The translations under genes were made by a program, and so were the position numbers. A stretch of 64,000 bases of DNA from Xanthomonas sp. CFBP 8443 (GTDB lineage Bacteria > Pseudomonadota > Gammaproteobacteria > Xanthomonadales > Xanthomonadaceae): assembly GCF_025666195.1 (NCBI RefSeq), contig NZ_CP102592.1:434001-498000 (forward strand). Direction: 5' to 3'. The stretch's first letter is position 1. Every line of letters starts with the position of its first letter. Of the stretch, positions 1 to 9,200 are shown piece after piece. The notes beneath the pieces were generated by a model, which was not told the origin of the DNA, searched no databases, and saw nothing but the letters and a program-made list of their open reading frames with translations.

Positions 1-210
1 TGCACAACCGGGGCCGGGCAGCGCCGGGGACAGCCCGTCAGGAGCGCCGATGGGAGTTCATTTGCCTGAACGCCGACAGCCGCAAGCGGAAAAGTTCAGA
101 TCGGATTCACCCCGAAAAATCAAGAATTTGGCTCGATTTTGCAGAATCGTGCCGCTGTCGCCATGCGGTCCGTTTCACAACTTTTGAACGTTTCCGATCA
201 GTCCGTTAGG

Positions 211-594
211 ATGCCTGTCGTGACCCTTGCCACTCTCCGCCGCTGCCGCACCGCTGTCGTGATCGCGTTCGCGCTCACGGCTGCCGGCCATGGCTGGGCG
301 CAGCAGCGTGGTCCGGGTCCGGCCATGGCGCAGGCCCGCGATGCTGCCCGGGCGCGCGACTACAACGGCAGTTCGCTGTCCGATGCGGTGCGGCGGGTCC
401 AGCGGTCCACCGGTGGACAGATCCTCGGCGCCGAGCGCGTGCCGTTCGACGGACGCGACATCAACCGGGTCAAGTACATGGATGGCCGCGGACGCGTTCG
501 CTACATGGACGATCCGCAACCGGGCGGCGTCGCGCCGCCGCGCGTTCCGCGCCCGATCGAGCCGCAGGAACCACCACGCGACGATAACCCCTGA
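211..594 (+). CDS. Small exported PepSY-like hypothetical protein
   Basis: A 127-residue protein. The first 30 residues form a signal peptide (Arg-rich start, AVVIAFALTAAGHGWA, likely cleavage after AWA-like WAQ). The mature part contains RSTGGQILGAERV followed by a short DINRVKYMDGRGRVRYMDD stretch, which resembles the end of a PepSY repeat where a substrate-like strand ends in an Asp. The C-terminus is Pro-rich. It lies 79 bp upstream of phoP on the same strand, so it may belong to the phoPQ transcript; PepSY-type periplasmic proteins often accompany such systems. The ATG at 211 was chosen because it starts the signal peptide; a TTG at 139 would add 24 residues. Function is unknown. Confidence 0.7.
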   Translation: MPVVTLATLRRCRTAVVIAFALTAAGHGWAQQRGPGPAMAQARDAARARDYNGSSLSDAVRRVQRSTGGQILGAERVPFDGRDINRVKYMDGRGRVRYMDDPQPGGVAPPRVPRPIEPQEPPRDDNP

Positions 595-673
595 GCCAGG
601 ATAGTTTGGTTCAGCTTGCAACATCCAATGCCCCGGCCGCCGGCCATCCGTAAGAAGTAACTAGGGAGAGTTC

Positions 674-1357
674 ATGCGTATCCTTCTGGTCGAAGACGAA
701 GCCCCGCTGCGTGAGACCCTGGCTGCTCGCCTGAAGCGCGAGGGGTTCGCGGTGGATGCGGCGCAGGACGGCGAGGAAGGCCTGTACATGGGCCGCGAAG
801 TGCCCTTCGACGTGGGCATCATCGACCTCGGCCTGCCGAAGATGTCGGGCATGGAGCTGATCAAGGCGCTGCGCGACGAAGGCAAGAAGTTTCCGGTGCT
901 GATCCTCACCGCGCGTTCGAGCTGGCAGGACAAGGTCGAGGGCCTGAAGCAGGGCGCCGACGACTATCTGGTCAAGCCGTTCCATGTCGAGGAGTTGCTG
1001 GCGCGGGTCAACGCGCTGCTGCGCCGCGCCGCGGGCTGGAGCAAGCCGACCCTGGAGTGCGGGCCGGTGGCGCTGGATCTGGCGGCGCAGACGGTCAGCG
1101 TCAGCGGCAGCAACGTCGACCTGACCAGCTACGAATACAAGGTGCTCGAATACCTGATGATGCACGCCGGCGAACTGGTCTCCAAGGCCGACCTCACCGA
1201 GCACATCTACCAGCAGGATTTCGACCGCGACTCCAACGTACTGGAAGTGTTCATCGGCCGCCTGCGCAAGAAGCTGGATCCGGACGGCGAACTGAAGCCG
1301 ATCGAGACCGTGCGCGGCCGCGGCTACCGTTTCGCCATCCCGCGCACCGAAGGCTGA
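674..1357 (+). CDS. phoP: PhoP-like OmpR-family response regulator
   Basis: A 227-residue two-domain regulator. Residues 1-115 are a receiver with the acidic pair E7/D8, the phospho-acceptor Asp51 (FDVGIIDLGLPK) and the switch Thr/Lys regions (LILTARS, LVKPF). Residues ~125-225 are an OmpR-type winged helix (SYEYKVLEYLM, SNVLEVFIGRLRKKL, ETVRGRGYRF). It is expected to be phosphorylated by the kinase encoded 40 bp downstream and to bind DNA as a dimer. Family knowledge assigns PhoP/PhoQ a role in low Mg2+, acid and cationic-peptide responses, and in virulence in Xanthomonas. A GGGAG ribosome site precedes the ATG. Identity as PhoP rather than another OmpR member rests on the PhoQ-like partner. 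Confidence 0.9.
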   Translation: MRILLVEDEAPLRETLAARLKREGFAVDAAQDGEEGLYMGREVPFDVGIIDLGLPKMSGMELIKALRDEGKKFPVLILTARSSWQDKVEGLKQGADDYLVKPFHVEELLARVNALLRRAAGWSKPTLECGPVALDLAAQTVSVSGSNVDLTSYEYKVLEYLMMHAGELVSKADLTEHIYQQDFDRDSNVLEVFIGRLRKKLDPDGELKPIETVRGRGYRFAIPRTEG

Positions 1358-1397
1358 TCCCACGCGCCTGCGATCCGCAAGCGAAGGAAGCGACGGC

Positions 1398-2813
1398 GTG
1401 CCGGCACGACCCAAGTGGTACAAGCGCTGGCGCCCGCGTTCGCTGCAGGCGCGCCAGTTGCTGGCCGCCAGCCTGAGCCTGGTGGCGTTCCTGGCTGCGG
1501 CCGGTTATGCGCTGGACCAGGCCTTCGCCGATACCGCGCTGAGCAACCTGCGCGAGCGCCTGAAGAGCTACGCCACCGCCTACGCCAACAACGTCGACGT
1601 GGCGCGCGACGGCTCGCTGTACATCAACAACGACAAGCCGCCGCCGGACCCGCACTTCGACCGGCCCGGCAGCGGCCTGTACGCGCAGATCGTGATGCCC
1701 AACGAACGCTGGATCTCGATGTCCAGCGAGGGTCCGTTGCCGCCCAAGGGCGGCATGCTCGAGCCGCGCCAGGAAACCTTCGACGGCCCCTGGCCGATGA
1801 CCCAGATCGACGGCAGCGAAGGCGAGGTCTACCGCTACGGCATCGGCCTGGCCTACGTGCGCCGCGACAAGGAAACCCCGGTCACCATCTACGTCATGGA
1901 GGACACCCGCGCGCTGGGCGCGCAGCTGCGCGTGTTCCGCGGCCGGGTGTGGTTCAACCTCGGCGGCGCCGGGCTGATCCTGCTGCTGCTGCAGGCCTTC
2001 ATCCTGCAATGGAGCCTGCGCCCGCTGCGGCGGGTGATCAACGAGCTGACCAAGGTGCAGCGCGGCGAAGCGGTGCGCATGGGCGATCGCCATCCGCGCG
2101 AGCTGGAGCCGCTGACCGACAGCATCAACGCCTTCATCGAGAGCGAGCGCGAGAACCTGGACCGCCAGCGCAACACCCTGGCCGACCTGGCGCACAGCCT
2201 GAAGACGCCGCTGGCGGTGCTGCGCACCCAATTGGACAGCGGCAACGACGGCCCCGAACTGCGCGAGGAACTGGACGCGCAGCTGCGGCGCATGAACAAC
2301 CTGGTGACCTACCAGCTCAGCCGCGCCGCCTCCAGCGGCCACAAGCTGTTCTCCGCGCCGCTGCCGATCGAACCCAATGCCGAGGAGATCGTGCGCGGCC
2401 TGGAGAAGGTGTATGCGGCCAAGGGCGTGCTGTGCGAATTTGACATCGAGCCGAGCGCGCGCTTCCACGGCGAGCCCGGCGACCTGCAGGAACTGCTCGG
2501 CAACCTGCTCGAGAACGCCTTCAAGTGGGCGCGGCGGCGGGTGCTGCTGAGCGTGCATCCGGCGCCGGCCGCCGGCAGCCGCCGTGCTGGGCTGGTGCTG
2601 TCGGTGGAGGACGACGGTCCGGGCATCGCGCCGGAAGAGGTCGCGCACATCCTGCAGCGCGGCGTGCGCGGCGACGAGCGCGTGCACGGCCATGGCATCG
2701 GCCTGGCGATCGTGCAGGACCTGGTCAAGGGCTACCGCGGCGAACTGCAGGTGAGCCGCTCCGAGGAACTGGGCGGCGCGCGCTTCCTGGTGACGCTGCC
2801 GCCGGGCCTGTAG
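1398..2813 (+). CDS. phoQ: PhoQ-like sensor histidine kinase
   Basis: A 471-residue inner-membrane kinase with a GTG start. TM1 spans residues ~19-38 and TM2 ~187-207, enclosing a ~145-residue periplasmic sensor domain that contains acidic and YIMED-type stretches. A HAMP-like linker leads to the dimerisation helix with the phospho-acceptor His266 (LADLAHSLKTPLAVL). The ATPase domain follows: N-box NLLENAFKWA, G1 VEDDGPGI, G2 GHGIGLAIV. It is the partner of the PhoP-like regulator immediately upstream. The stop codon is followed by a 140-bp gap with no clear terminator. Confidence 0.88.
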   Translation: MPARPKWYKRWRPRSLQARQLLAASLSLVAFLAAAGYALDQAFADTALSNLRERLKSYATAYANNVDVARDGSLYINNDKPPPDPHFDRPGSGLYAQIVMPNERWISMSSEGPLPPKGGMLEPRQETFDGPWPMTQIDGSEGEVYRYGIGLAYVRRDKETPVTIYVMEDTRALGAQLRVFRGRVWFNLGGAGLILLLLQAFILQWSLRPLRRVINELTKVQRGEAVRMGDRHPRELEPLTDSINAFIESERENLDRQRNTLADLAHSLKTPLAVLRTQLDSGNDGPELREELDAQLRRMNNLVTYQLSRAASSGHKLFSAPLPIEPNAEEIVRGLEKVYAAKGVLCEFDIEPSARFHGEPGDLQELLGNLLENAFKWARRRVLLSVHPAPAAGSRRAGLVLSVEDDGPGIAPEEVAHILQRGVRGDERVHGHGIGLAIVQDLVKGYRGELQVSRSEELGGARFLVTLPPGL

Positions 2814-2954
2814 CCCGGCCTTCGGATTGCGTGGTCGCGAGGTGAATCCCGCGCAAACACCGCGGCGCGTTCCGACATTCGCTTAACGCCTGCGCTGGCC
2901 AGGCGCGGATACTGCGTGGATCGTCACACCCGGTTTCCGGTCAAGGAGCGCCGC

Positions 2955-4541
2955 ATGCCCGAGCCCCGGCCTCGCCCCGCATCGCGTCCGCGTTTGCGCG
3001 TGCATGGGCGTCGCGCATTGCGCAACGCGCAGCGGCTGCTGTTGTCGCTGCTGCTGGTGCTGTTCACCGTGGCGGCCATCGCCGGCAGCCAGAAGGTGCT
3101 CGAGCGCGACGATGCGCGCTGGCTGCAATCGATGACCACCGGCCTGGACAGCGCCAGCGTAGCGCAGCTGCAGCGCGACGGGCGCAAGCGCTTCCTGCGC
3201 GATCAGTTGCAGGCCTCCAGCGGCGACGACACCCTGCCCGCGGCCGTGCGCACGCAACTGGACGGCTACGAGGCGCTGCACACGCCGGTGCAGGAGCTGC
3301 TCAAGCAGCTGGATACGCGGCAGCAGGACATCAAGGCGATGCCCGACGGCGAGGCCAAGGTCGCGGCGAAGAAGGCCTTGCAACAGCGCGCCGATACGCT
3401 GCTGGCGCAGGCGCGGCAGGCGCAGTTGCTGCGCGCGGTGTACTCGCGCGACCAGCTGCGCGAGCAGATGGTGTGGTTCTGGCTCAACCACTTCAGCGTG
3501 TTCGCCGACAAGGGCCGGCTGCGCTGGACCGTCGCCGACTACACCGACAACGCGATCCGCCCGCACGCGCTGGGCAAGTTCTCCGACCTGGTGATGGCGA
3601 CGCTGCAGAGCCCGGCCATGCTCGAGTATCTGGACAACGCGCAGAACGCCAAGGGCAAGGTCAACGAGAACTACGCGCGCGAACTGATGGAGCTGCACAC
3701 GCTGGGCGTGGACAGCGGCTACAGCCAGCACGACGTGCAGCAGCTGGCGCTGATCCTTACCGGCGTCGGCATCGCCCCGCCCAATCGCGACGCGCCGCCG
3801 AAGCTGCCGCCGCCGCAGCAGGCGCAGTACCTGCGCCGCGGCGCGTTCGAGTTCAACCCGGCGCGGCACCAGCCCGGCGACAAGAGCCTGCTCGGCCAGC
3901 GCATCGCCGGCGGCGGTTTCGATGAGGTGGAACGCGCGGTGCAACTGATCGTGCGCCAGCCGGCCTGCGCGCACTTCGTGTCGCGGCGGCTGGCCGAGTA
4001 CTTCGTCGCCGACGATCCGCCGCCGGCGCTGGTGGAGAAGATGGCGCGCACCTTCCAGCGCAGCGACGGCGACATCGCCGCCGTGCTGCAGGTGCTGTTC
4101 GCCGCGCCGGAAATGGCCGCTGGCGCGCCGCACAAGTTCAAGGACCCGTACCGCTTCCTGGTGTCGTCGCTGCGCCTGGCCTACGACGGCCAGACCATCG
4201 CCAATCCGCAGCCGCTGCTGGGCTGGTTGAGCCAGATGGGCGAGCCGACCTATGGCCGCATCACCCCCGACGGCTGGCCGCTGCAGTCCAGCGCCTGGAA
4301 CAGTTCCGGGCAGATGGCGCAGCGCTTCGAGATCGCGCGCGCGATCGGCGGCGGCAACACCCAGTTGTTCAACAGCGGCGGACAGCAGCGCGGCGGCTTT
4401 CCGCAGCTGACCACGCCGCTGTACTACCAGGCGATCGAACCGCAGCTCGGCGACACCACCCGCCAGGCGCTGGCGCAGGCGCGCTCGCAGCAGGAGTGGA
4501 ACGCGTTCCTGCTGTCCTCGCCCGACTTCAACTACCGCTGA
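2955..4541 (+). CDS. DUF1800 family exported protein
   Basis: A 528-residue protein with an N-terminal hydrophobic segment (LLLSLLLVLFTVAAIAGS, residues ~24-42) after a very basic leader, so it is exported or membrane-anchored. It contains the DUF1800 signature blocks: LREQMVWFWLNHFSVF, YARELMELHTLGVDSGYSQ, the FEFNPARHQPGDKSLLG region and the C-terminal WPLQSSAWN region. The family has no settled biochemical function and is nearly always encoded next to a DUF1501 gene, as here. The ATG at 2955 was chosen because AAGGAG sits 7 bp upstream; a GTG at 2916 lacks a site. Stop codon and downstream gene are 61 bp apart. Confidence 0.85.
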   Translation: MPEPRPRPASRPRLRVHGRRALRNAQRLLLSLLLVLFTVAAIAGSQKVLERDDARWLQSMTTGLDSASVAQLQRDGRKRFLRDQLQASSGDDTLPAAVRTQLDGYEALHTPVQELLKQLDTRQQDIKAMPDGEAKVAAKKALQQRADTLLAQARQAQLLRAVYSRDQLREQMVWFWLNHFSVFADKGRLRWTVADYTDNAIRPHALGKFSDLVMATLQSPAMLEYLDNAQNAKGKVNENYARELMELHTLGVDSGYSQHDVQQLALILTGVGIAPPNRDAPPKLPPPQQAQYLRRGAFEFNPARHQPGDKSLLGQRIAGGGFDEVERAVQLIVRQPACAHFVSRRLAEYFVADDPPPALVEKMARTFQRSDGDIAAVLQVLFAAPEMAAGAPHKFKDPYRFLVSSLRLAYDGQTIANPQPLLGWLSQMGEPTYGRITPDGWPLQSSAWNSSGQMAQRFEIARAIGGGNTQLFNSGGQQRGGFPQLTTPLYYQAIEPQLGDTTRQALAQARSQQEWNAFLLSSPDFNYR

Positions 4542-4602
4542 CCCGGCCCATAGTGCCGGGTGCTTCGCTTGTCGCCGCGCCCGGCGATCACGGAGGTCCC
4601 CC
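4542..4602 (+). promoter_or_regulatory. Hairpin in the DUF1800-DUF1501 spacer
   Basis: The spacer carries a 7-bp perfect stem (ACCCGGC / GCCGGGT, loop of 7) starting just after the DUF1800 stop codon. There is no U-run, so it is not a classical terminator. It could tune the ratio of the two products or stabilise a processed 3' end. A ribosome site (GGAGGT) follows before the DUF1501 ATG. Confidence 0.35.
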
Positions 4603-5793
4603 ATGCACCGTCGCCATTTCCTGTTCGCGTCCGCTGCCGCGGCGGCCAGCCTGCCGTTCGCCGGGCGCCTGTTCGCCGCGCCGGCGCCATCGCCGCGGCT
4701 GCTGGTGGTGTTTCTGCGCGGCGGCTACGACAGCAACAACCTGCTGGTGCCCTATGTCAGCGATTTCTATTACGCGTCGCGGCCGACCCTGGCGATCGCG
4801 CGGCCGGATCCGGCCAACCCCAACAGCGCGATCGCACTGGACACGCAGTGGGGGCTGAACCCGCGGTTGCGCGACACCTTGCAGCCGTTGTGGAACGACA
4901 AGCAGCTGGCGTTCGTGCCGTTCGCCGGCACCGACGATCTGTCGCGCAGCCACTTCGAGACCCAGGACAATATCGAAGCCGGGCAGCCGGCCGGACAACG
5001 CAGCGACTACCGCTCGGGGTTCCTGGCGCGGCTGTCGCAGGTGGCCACCGGCACCCCTTCGATCGCCTTCACCGATTCGTTGCCGTTGAGCTTCCAGGGC
5101 GGCGGCGACATTCCCAACCTGTCGCTCAAGCGTAATCCCACCCCGGCCTTCGACCCGCGCCAGGCCGGAATCCTGGCGCAGATGTACCAGGGCACGCCGC
5201 TGGCCAGCGCCGCGCACGAGGGCCTGGCGCTGCGCCAGCAGGTGTCCCAGGCGTTGCAGGACGAGATGCAGCAGGCCAACCGCGGCGCCGCCAGCGCCCG
5301 CACCTTCGCCGACGAGACCCGGCGCATCGCCACGCTGATGCGCGAGCGCTACCGGCTCGGCTTCGTCGATGTCGGCGGCTGGGACACGCACGTCAACCAG
5401 GGCAGCACCGACGGTCCGCTGGCGACCAATCTCGGCAACCTGTCCGAGGGCCTGGCCGCCTATGCCGAGGCGCTGGGGCCGGAATGGCGCAACACCGTGG
5501 TGGTGGTGCTGTCCGAGTTCGGCCGCACCTTCCGCGAGAACGGCGACAAGGGCACCGACCACGGCCACGGCACCACGTACTGGGTGATGGGCGGCGCGGT
5601 CAACGGCGGGCGCATCGCCGGCGAGCAGGTCGCGGTGAGCAAGGAGAAGCTGTTCCAGGATCGCGACTACCCGGTGCTGACCAACTACCGCGACCTGTTC
5701 GCCGGCTTGTTGCGGCGCATGTGGGGGTTGTCGCCATCGCAGTTGCAGCAGGTGTTTCCGCAGGCGCATGCGCGGGATCTGCAGCTGGTGTGA
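4603..5793 (+). CDS. DUF1501 family Tat-exported protein
   Basis: A 396-residue protein starting MHRRHFLFASAAAAASLPFAG, a twin-arginine signal with cleavage predicted near LFAAP. The mature part carries DUF1501 features related to the alkaline-phosphatase/sulfatase fold: LLVVFLRGGYDSNNLLVPY near the N-terminus, DVGGWDTHVNQG in the middle, and VVVLSEFGRTFRENGDKGTDHGHGT. The last stretch supplies the Glu, Asp and His residues expected to bind metal in this superfamily. The substrate is unknown. It is co-directional with the DUF1800 gene, and the two products probably act together in the envelope. Confidence 0.87.
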   Translation: MHRRHFLFASAAAAASLPFAGRLFAAPAPSPRLLVVFLRGGYDSNNLLVPYVSDFYYASRPTLAIARPDPANPNSAIALDTQWGLNPRLRDTLQPLWNDKQLAFVPFAGTDDLSRSHFETQDNIEAGQPAGQRSDYRSGFLARLSQVATGTPSIAFTDSLPLSFQGGGDIPNLSLKRNPTPAFDPRQAGILAQMYQGTPLASAAHEGLALRQQVSQALQDEMQQANRGAASARTFADETRRIATLMRERYRLGFVDVGGWDTHVNQGSTDGPLATNLGNLSEGLAAYAEALGPEWRNTVVVVLSEFGRTFRENGDKGTDHGHGTTYWVMGGAVNGGRIAGEQVAVSKEKLFQDRDYPVLTNYRDLFAGLLRRMWGLSPSQLQQVFPQAHARDLQLV

Positions 5794-5901
5794 GGCGGGC
5801 GCTGTGGCATTGCTGCGCGAACGACGGGGCGCCGGCCGGGTGCAGTGGGGGATGGCTTCGGCACCGCTCCGTTCGCCGCCGCCAGGTCTACTGCTCCGTT
5901 C

Positions 5902-6268
5902 GTCGCGACTGAAGTCGCTCCCACAGGACTTGCGGCGAGAGAGCTGGGTGCACTGTAGGAGGGGCTTCAGCCCCGACAGGCAGCGTCCGAAGCCGGTGCA
6001 GTTCCCGTCTTCGTTTGTCGCGGCTGAAGCCGCTCCTACAAGGAGCTGTGGTGGCCGATTGGGTGCATTGTGGGAGGGGCTTCAGCCCCGACAGGCAGTG
6101 TCCGAAGCCGGTGCAGTTCACGACTTCGTTCGTCGCGGCTGAAGCCGCTCCTACAGGGAACTGCGGTGGCCGGGCGGGTGCACTATGGGAGGGGCTTCAG
6201 CCTCGACGGTATCCGTAGCCGGGAAGCTCATCGCTGCGATTGTAGGCCGCCGTTGAAACCGCTCCTAG
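5902..6268. repeat. Tandem array of paired palindromes (115-bp unit)
   Basis: Six near-identical 24-bp palindromes begin at 5902, 5954, 6017, 6069, 6132 and 6184, and a decayed seventh lies at ~6241-6268. They alternate in orientation. Distances alternate 52 and 63 bp, giving an exact 115-bp tandem period repeated three times. The cores are GCGACTTCAGTCGC, GGGGCTTCAGCCCC and GCGGCTTCAGCCGC, each a 5-bp stem with a TTCA-type loop. The array fills the gap between the convergent DUF1501 gene and mtfA, so it may act as a bidirectional 3'-end structure. Confidence 0.93.
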
Positions 6269-6304
6269 AGGAGGCTCGCCGGGCGCTTCGATCGTAGCCT
6301 GCCC

Positions 6305-7093
6305 CTACGCGCCGGCGAACGGCGAAGGGCCGTAGAACCGCGCCAGGTGCGCGGCGACGTCGGGCATTTCGCGCTGCAGCCGCTCCGGTGCGGAGAAGTG
6401 ATATTCGCTGACCACGGCGAAGAACTCTTCGGGTGCCTCGGCGGCGTAGGCATCGATCTCGCTGGCGCGGCCGCGGTCCACGCGCGTGCAGAATGCGTCG
6501 TAGCTGCGCTGGAAGTCGGTAGCCCAGCGCCGCTGCCAGTCGCGCGGCAGCGGCGGGGTGCCGTCCAGCGCGCCGTCGAGCACGTCGAGTTTGTGCGCCA
6601 TCTCGTGCACCGCCACGCAGTAACCGGCGCGCGGGTCGTCCAGGTCGGCCTGCACGTCGGCCCAGGACAGGATCAGCGGGCCGCTGTCCCAGGATTCGCC
6701 GATCAGTTCGTCTTCCCATTCGTGCAGCACGCCGGCTGCGTCGACGTGGCTGCGCTGCACCCGGAATGCGTCCGGATACACCAGCAGCTGCGACCAGCCG
6801 CGCAGGCCGTCGGCGCCGAATTCCAGCAGCGGCAGGCAGCACAACGCGGCCAGCAAGGTGCGCTGCACCGCATCCAGGTGCAGCTCGGCCAATGGGGAAA
6901 TGGTCTTGCTGTGCAGGAACTGCGCCGCCAGTGCGCGCAGTGTCTGCTCGCGTGCCGCATCCAGCGCCGACACCCACGCGCAGCGCTGCCGCACCGATTG
7001 CCAGGTCGTCTCGTCGATCGGAACAGGCGCCGGCGACAGCCAGCGCAACCAGCGTGGGATCAGCGGAACATCCCCGGCAGGAAGCTGTGCCAT
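6305..7093 (-). CDS. mtfA: MtfA-like zinc metallopeptidase (DUF980/peptidase M90)
   Basis: A 262-residue cytosolic protein that matches the MtfA family in length and layout. The catalytic motif HEMAHKLD lies at residues 163-170 (HExxH), followed by IDAYAAEAPEEFFAVVSEYHFSAPE, which supplies the third zinc-site Glu. In enterobacteria MtfA is an aminopeptidase that binds the Mlc repressor and modulates glucose PTS genes; whether that partnership exists here is not known. The start at 7093 gives MAQLPAGDVPLIPRWL and overlaps the preceding gene by 34 bp, which suggests coupled translation. Its 3' end faces a palindrome array. Confidence 0.85.
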   Translation of the reverse strand: MAQLPAGDVPLIPRWLRWLSPAPVPIDETTWQSVRQRCAWVSALDAAREQTLRALAAQFLHSKTISPLAELHLDAVQRTLLAALCCLPLLEFGADGLRGWSQLLVYPDAFRVQRSHVDAAGVLHEWEDELIGESWDSGPLILSWADVQADLDDPRAGYCVAVHEMAHKLDVLDGALDGTPPLPRDWQRRWATDFQRSYDAFCTRVDRGRASEIDAYAAEAPEEFFAVVSEYHFSAPERLQREMPDVAAHLARFYGPSPFAGA

Positions 7094-7335
7094 TTGGGCA
7101 TGCGCAGGCGCGGCACCAGATCGCTGTCGCCGCCGCCGCCGCTCGGCGCTGCGCCGGGCTTGGCGGAGGCGGGCGGGTGCGCCGGTGCCGGACGTGCCTG
7201 GGCGGCGTCCGTGTCGGTCGCGTCGGTGTAGACGCAGTCGTTGCGCTGCTTGCTCGCCAGCGCGTCGGACGCGTGGGCGGCCGCCAGCGGGAGCAGCAGG
7301 ATCAGGCACGGCAGGAAGCGGCGCATCGTCGGCAT
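7060..7335 (-). CDS. Small exported hypothetical protein
   Basis: A 91-residue protein with a signal peptide (MPTMRRFLPCLILLLPLAAAHA, cleavage after AHA). The mature part has a low-complexity Ala/Pro/Gly segment and ends PKWHSFLPGMFR. It has one Cys (NDCVY), so no disulfide is likely unless it dimerises. Its 3' end overlaps the start of mtfA. Starts at 7335 (MPTM) or 7326 (MRRF) are both possible. I do not recognise the family. Confidence 0.6.
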   Translation of the reverse strand: MPTMRRFLPCLILLLPLAAAHASDALASKQRNDCVYTDATDTDAAQARPAPAHPPASAKPGAAPSGGGGDSDLVPRLRMPKWHSFLPGMFR

Positions 7336-7488
7336 CCAGGGCGAGCGGCGGTGAATCCCGATTCTAACGCGGTTTTTACCCGGCGCAGGGCCGCAGCTGG
7401 GCGCAGGCACGGCGCTTCCCGCATACTTTTCCGCTCCGAGGTCACGTCTTCAGGGGCGTGTGGATTGAAACGAGGCGATGGAACCGGC

Positions 7489-8454
7489 GTGGACGAGCGC
7501 GAACTACTGGCCCGGCTCAGCCAGGGCCGCCTTTCCGGCGACGCCCTGGCGCGCTCCTTCGGGCTGACCCGGGCCGCGGTGTGGAAGCGCATCCAGGCGC
7601 TGCGCGCGGCCGGGGTGGAGATCGATGGCCGCGCCGGCGAGGGCTACGGGCTGGCACGGCCGCTGGAATTGCTCGAGGCCGAGCGCATCGGCGCGGCGCT
7701 GGCGCCGGCGGCGCGCGCCGAACTGGCCGGGCTGGAGATCGCCTGGAGCCTGGCCTCCAGCAACAGCACGCTGCTGGCGCGGCCGGCGCCGGCGCGCGGC
7801 AGCGAGGTGCTGCTGGCCGAGCGCCAGACCGGCGGGCGCGGCCGCCGCGGCCGGGTCTGGGCCTCGCCGCTGGCGGCGCACCTGTACCTGTCGGTGGCGC
7901 GCGGCTTCGCCGGCGGGCTGGGGCGCCTGGGCGGGCTGAGCCTGGCCGCCGGCGTGGCCGTGGCCGAGGCGCTGCGCGCGGCCGGGTTCGCCACGGTCGG
8001 GCTGAAATGGCCGAACGACCTGCTCGCCGACGGACACAAGCTCGGCGGGCTGCTGGTCGAAGGCGGCGGCGAGTTCGCCGGGCCGGCGCGGGCGGTGATC
8101 GGCCTGGGCCTCAACGTGCGCATGCCGGCAGCGAGTGCCGCGAGCATCGGCCAGCCGTGGACCGACCTGGCCACGCTGGCCGGCGCCGAGGTCTCGCGCA
8201 ACGCGATCGCGGCCATGGTGCTGTCGCATCTGCTGCCGGCGCTGGCCTTGTTCGATGCGCAGGGCCTGGCGCCGTTCCTGCCGCGCTATGCCGCGCTGGA
8301 CCTGCTCGCCGGGCGCGCGATCCGCATCGACGAGGGCGGCGTCGCGTGCGAGGGCGTGGCCCTGGGCCTGGCCGACGACGGCGCGCTGCGGGTGGCGTTC
8401 GCCGACGGCGAGCGGCCGCTGCATGCCGGCGAAGTCAGCGTGAGGCCGGCATGA
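7489..8454 (+). CDS. birA: Biotin--[acetyl-CoA-carboxylase] ligase / biotin operon repressor
   Basis: A 321-residue bifunctional BirA. Residues 1-60 form an N-terminal helix-turn-helix (LTRAAVWKRIQALRAAGVEI), which indicates biotin-dependent DNA binding as well as ligase activity. The catalytic domain has the adenylate loop GRGRRG (residues 116-121), KWPNDLL and the HKLGGLLVE strand, followed by a C-terminal SH3-like domain. It activates biotin to biotinyl-5'-AMP and transfers it to the carrier lysine of AccB. The GTG at 7489 was chosen because the HTH starts directly after it. The last codons overlap coaX by ATGA, so the two are translationally coupled. Confidence 0.93.
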   Translation: MDERELLARLSQGRLSGDALARSFGLTRAAVWKRIQALRAAGVEIDGRAGEGYGLARPLELLEAERIGAALAPAARAELAGLEIAWSLASSNSTLLARPAPARGSEVLLAERQTGGRGRRGRVWASPLAAHLYLSVARGFAGGLGRLGGLSLAAGVAVAEALRAAGFATVGLKWPNDLLADGHKLGGLLVEGGGEFAGPARAVIGLGLNVRMPAASAASIGQPWTDLATLAGAEVSRNAIAAMVLSHLLPALALFDAQGLAPFLPRYAALDLLAGRAIRIDEGGVACEGVALGLADDGALRVAFADGERPLHAGEVSVRPA

Positions 8455-9191
8455 GCGACTGGCTGTTCGACCTGGGCAATTCGCGCTTCAAGTTCGCCGC
8501 GCTGGAGCGCGGCCGTGCCGGTGCGGTGCAGGCCTGGGCGCACGGCGCCGAAGCGATGGACGCGGCCGCGGTGGCGGCGTTGCCGCGCGGCGACACCGCC
8601 TACGTCGCCAGCGTCGCCGCGCCGGCCTTGACCGCGGCGGTGCTGGACGCGCTGCGTACCCGCTTCGCGCAGGTGCAGGTGGCGCGCACCGAGGCCGCCT
8701 GCGCCGGCGTGCGCATCGCCTATGCGCAGCCGCAGCGGTTCGGCGTGGACCGCTTCCTGGCGCTGCTCGCCGCGCACGGCGGCGGCGATGTCCTGGTGGT
8801 CGGGGTCGGCACCGCGCTGACCCTGGACCTGCTCGATCGCGACGGCCTGCACCATGGCGGACGCATCGCGCCGTCGCCGACCACGATGCGCCAGGCCCTG
8901 CAGCAGCGCGCCGCGCAGCTGCCGGCCGAGGGCGGCGATTACCGCGAGTTCGCCACCGACACCGCCGATGCGCTGGCGTCCGGGTGCGACGGTGCGGCGC
9001 TGGCACTGATCGAACGCAGCCTGCAGCAGGGCGAGGCGCTGCTGACGCGGCGGCCGCGGCTGCTGCTGCACGGCGGCGGCGCGCCGCCCTTGCTGCACGG
9101 ACTGCCGGCGGCCGAGCAACGCCCGTCGCTGGTGCTGGACGGGCTGGCGCTGTGGGCGCAGGCGCACGCCGCGGCCGGGCGTGCCGGGTAG
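8451..9191 (+). CDS. coaX: Type III pantothenate kinase
   Basis: A 246-residue cytosolic kinase of the ASKHA fold. It has the N-terminal phosphate loop DLGNSRFKFA, the FGVDRFLALLAA motif that holds the pantothenate-binding Asp, VVGVGTALTLDLLD as the second phosphate site, and GGRIAPSP. It phosphorylates pantothenate in the first step of coenzyme A synthesis; type III enzymes need a monovalent cation and are not feedback-inhibited by CoA. It overlaps birA by 4 bp, pairing two cofactor genes. A SPOR-domain gene follows after 9 bp. Confidence 0.93.
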   Translation: MSDWLFDLGNSRFKFAALERGRAGAVQAWAHGAEAMDAAAVAALPRGDTAYVASVAAPALTAAVLDALRTRFAQVQVARTEAACAGVRIAYAQPQRFGVDRFLALLAAHGGGDVLVVGVGTALTLDLLDRDGLHHGGRIAPSPTTMRQALQQRAAQLPAEGGDYREFATDTADALASGCDGAALALIERSLQQGEALLTRRPRLLLHGGGAPPLLHGLPAAEQRPSLVLDGLALWAQAHAAAGRAG

Positions 9192-9194
9192 AAT
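9189..9194 (+). promoter_or_regulatory. TAGAAT -10-like box just before an ATG
   Basis: TAGAAT matches the -10 element seen upstream of several genes in this window. It lies only 6 bp before the ATG at 9201, so a transcript from it would start at or next to the start codon. No convincing -35 is visible. The box overlaps the coaX stop region, so the SPOR gene may have both a read-through and a leaderless transcript. Confidence 0.3.
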
Positions 9195-9200
9195 CCGCGC